From positions 1 through 32,092 of the forward strand of contig JAHQVM010000057.1 in the NCBI GenBank assembly GCA_019634365.1: DNA of 32,092 nt. Reading direction: 5' to 3'. The notes below the pieces were generated by a model that worked only from the letters and a program-made list of their open reading frames with translations, was not told where the DNA came from and made no database searches. Source of the stretch: Flavobacteriaceae bacterium. GTDB lineage: Bacteria > Bacteroidota > Bacteroidia > Flavobacteriales > Flavobacteriaceae. Positions 30,156-32,092 of the stretch are shown piece by piece; position 1 is the first letter of the stretch; every line of letters starts with the position of its first letter. Both the position numbers and the translations under genes were made by a program.

Positions 30156-32092
30156 AATCTAACTTTAATAGAATTACTGTTGTACAGAGGTCTTCCAAAA
30201 TTTAATATTGTTCTTCTTCCAAAATCAATTTCCATTGATCCTTGAGACATTCTGTAGCGAGGCTGCCAATGGTCAACTTTACTTGTTTTGAAAACACCAT
30301 AACCATTCTTACCTAAAGTTTTATTTGCATAATTGTATACACCCTTAGTAACATAGTTGTCTGCTAGTGTTACAAAGGTAATAGAAACTGGAATATTACT
30401 TGGAAGTCCAGAAACTTTTCCCATTATTGCTAGTTCGTTAATAAAACCTCTAATTTGGGCATCAGGTGTAACATTTTTGGTTTTGACCTCAATGAAATTG
30501 TGACCACTATAAATAACTGGACCAACATTAGTATATGAAGTAACATCTGAATATCCATCAGGTATAGTACTTTCTGATTTATCAGGTGATGGTCTATATC
30601 CTAAAAACAAATTGTTCAATAATGCAAAGTCTGAAAATGCTTGTTCAAATAATTGACCAGCCATTGAATTCAAAGCTTCTTTAGAGCATCCTGTACAATA
30701 CTGGGAAACGTAGTCAACTAAAACTCGTTTTGTTAAGGGTTCCCAATCACCGTTGTCATTACTGCCGTTGGAAATTAAATAATCATCTGGATTATGATTA
30801 GCTCTCATCTCGGAAAAAACTCTTGGATAATGCATGGCATTTGAGAGTTCAGTATTAATCGCAGCACCGCCATCCCTTGGTACTGAGTTGTTTCCTAATT
30901 GTGCCCCATGGGTAATGTGTTCTCCCATTCCAAAATTCTGAGCCATCTGGATCTCCTTGGGCAATCCTTTATTGGCGGCCACAGTACTATTCGGTGCCGC
31001 TGCATCTGCCCCACTTGGATCTGCCCAGAAGATGGGATTGTTGTCAAAGGCCACAGAGGTTCCCTGCGAATGGTGAGTCACAGGATCAATCCCCAAGAAC
31101 CGACCAATGGCTGGGTCATAGCTACGCATCTCCATCTCATAGAGGTTCAAACTCAAATCCTCATTCAATTCAACACCATTATATTTCCATTTTTGCGCCA
31201 CGAGGTTGGCATCGCTGGAGATGTTATTGTTGTAGCCGTTCTGTTTCAGCCCGAAGGGATAGTAGTGGCTTTCCTCGATGATCTCCCCACTGGGATTTAT
31301 GGAGCCGTTCCCATCGCTATCCACATAGCTCAGGCGCACGTTCCCCAAATGGTCCCTGTACTGGTACACATAACGGAACCCGGTCTGGGTGGTCTGCCCT
31401 GTCCCTGCATTGAACTTCCCTATGGATTTTTCGTTCCCGCCGCTCGATGCGCTGGTGGGTTCCACATAGCCCTCTGGGTGGGGGAAGAACTGCAGGTCGT
31501 TGGGATCTGTACCGTACTTCTGGTACACATAGCCCGCTGCATACTGGGTCACCACCGTCGTGGGGTTGATCCCCCCATCGGTAAAGGTCTTTTCCAACTT
31601 GGTACCCACGGCATCGTACACATACAACAGTGTCCCCGAGCTGCCCTGTTGGTCGTCCATGGACACGTAGGTGGGCAGGTCCAGGTGGTTGTAACTGGTG
31701 GTCTGCACGTGCTTGTTCAGGTCCTTGATCAGGTTGCCATTGTCGTCATAATCATAGTCATTGTTGAGCGAGGCGTTGACATCGTTGCCATCCTTAAAAC
31801 CGAAATCGGCAAAGGCATGCTGGCTGGCATCGGCCACGTTGGTAAGCCTATTGCCCTCATAGGTATAGGAGAGCAGGTCCCAATCCCCGGCCGGGTCGTG
31901 GTTTACGTTGGTCCCCATACGGTCCAGGGTGAGCAGGTTCCCGTTCAGGTCGTATGAAATATTGTCCACATCGTGGGTATTGTAGGCAGACATACTGCTC
32001 AGGTTGTTACCCTTCTGTCCCTTTGCTTCCAGGAAGCGGTTCAGTGGATCATAAACATACGAATACCCCCGCAATTGCTTGTCGGTCTGGTC
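30152..32092 (-). CDS. Rhs repeat-associated core protein with PD-(D/E)xK-like toxin tip, 5' part outside window
   Basis: The reading frame is open to the right edge, so only the C-terminal part (about 646 residues) is seen. It begins with YD repeats (YVYDPLNRFLEAKG, YDYDDNGNLIKDLNKH) and reaches the Rhs core with DHLGNVRLSYVD, YYPFGLKQNG and the end motif YDPAIGRFLGIDPV followed by NNPIFWADPSG near 31006-31030. After this the sequence turns AT-rich: a 284-residue tip. Counting from the Leu codon at 32074, the tip contains Glu477 (LFEQAF), Asp506 (PDG) and Glu529-x-Lys531 (IEVKTK), the order expected of a PD-(D/E)xK nuclease. The Rhs shell normally encapsulates and releases the tip; a DNase or RNase toxin is the likely function. 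Confidence 0.92.
   Translation of the reverse strand, partial: DQTDKQLRGYSYVYDPLNRFLEAKGQKGNNLSSMSAYNTHDVDNISYDLNGNLLTLDRMGTNVNHDPAGDWDLLSYTYEGNRLTNVADASQHAFADFGFKDGNDVNASLNNDYDYDDNGNLIKDLNKHVQTTSYNHLDLPTYVSMDDQQGSSGTLLYVYDAVGTKLEKTFTDGGINPTTVVTQYAAGYVYQKYGTDPNDLQFFPHPEGYVEPTSASSGGNEKSIGKFNAGTGQTTQTGFRYVYQYRDHLGNVRLSYVDSDGNGSINPSGEIIEESHYYPFGLKQNGYNNNISSDANLVAQKWKYNGVELNEDLSLNLYEMEMRSYDPAIGRFLGIDPVTHHSQGTSVAFDNNPIFWADPSGADAAAPNSTVAANKGLPKEIQMAQNFGMGEHITHGAQLGNNSVPRDGGAAINTELSNAMHYPRVFSEMRANHNPDDYLISNGSNDNGDWEPLTKRVLVDYVSQYCTGCSKEALNSMAGQLFEQAFSDFALLNNLFLGYRPSPDKSESTIPDGYSDVTSYTNVGPVIYSGHNFIEVKTKNVTPDAQIRGFINELAIMGKVSGLPSNIPVSITFVTLADNYVTKGVYNYANKTLGKNGYGVFKTSKVDHWQPRYRMSQGSMEIDFGRRTILNFGRPLYNSNSIKVRL

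Noticed and set aside
30899-31957. Long plus-strand open frame of 352 codons opposite the Rhs core
   Set aside because: It is antisense to a clear Rhs core. Its His-, Val- and Gly-rich product is the shadow of the YD-repeat codons and lacks any domain pattern.

Overview
The window looks like the chromosome of a marine Bacteroidota, most likely Flavobacteriaceae. Two very large secreted proteins end in type IX secretion (T9SS) sorting domains. Several genes are preceded by the Bacteroidota -7 promoter box TAnnTTTG. Shine-Dalgarno sites are mostly absent, and the housekeeping order (prs, rplY, pth, ribF, then serS, TPR, DUF4286, rsmA, mgtE) is one I associate with flavobacteria. These assignments come from motifs and gene order, not from a search.

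Layout. 1-2912: a 64-residue membrane protein converges on a minus-strand operon (HupE/UreJ-like membrane protein, dCMP deaminase, S41 C-terminal processing protease). 3207-9993: a probable surface lipoprotein, then a 1866-residue T9SS adhesin-like protein with an HYR domain split by a LamG domain and twelve tandem repeats of about 80 residues. 10013-10167: a minus-strand tRNA-Leu(CAA) with its own promoter and terminator. 10251-18001: prs, a 999-residue delta-60-repeat T9SS protein, rplY, pth, ribF and an HTTM membrane protein. 18064-21539: serS, a TPR protein and DUF4286. 21605-23206: an OmpA-family protein on the minus strand. 23421-27253: a tightly packed operon of rsmA, mgtE, a thioesterase, a cupin and a D-2-hydroxyacid dehydrogenase.

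The accessory part is 27254-32092, read almost entirely on the minus strand. It starts at the right edge with the C-terminal part of an Rhs protein. The conserved, GC-richer core ends near 31006 and is followed by an AT-rich tip carrying a PD-(D/E)xK nuclease-like motif. A probable immunity gene overlaps its stop codon. Downstream lies an array of small genes: a tyrosine (Y1) REP-associated transposase (RAYT), an AT-rich 78-residue orphan, and an 88-residue zinc-ribbon protein that may be an orphan immunity protein. The array is punctuated by three copies of a module of about 120-137 bp (REP-like hairpin, linker, terminator hairpin) plus inverted REP copies. Gene 3' ends stop next to the same C-tract boundary (CCCCC[C]GCT). 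The simplest reading is a polymorphic-toxin locus whose displaced cassettes are separated by RAYT-linked repeats. The link between the repeats and cassette exchange is inference.
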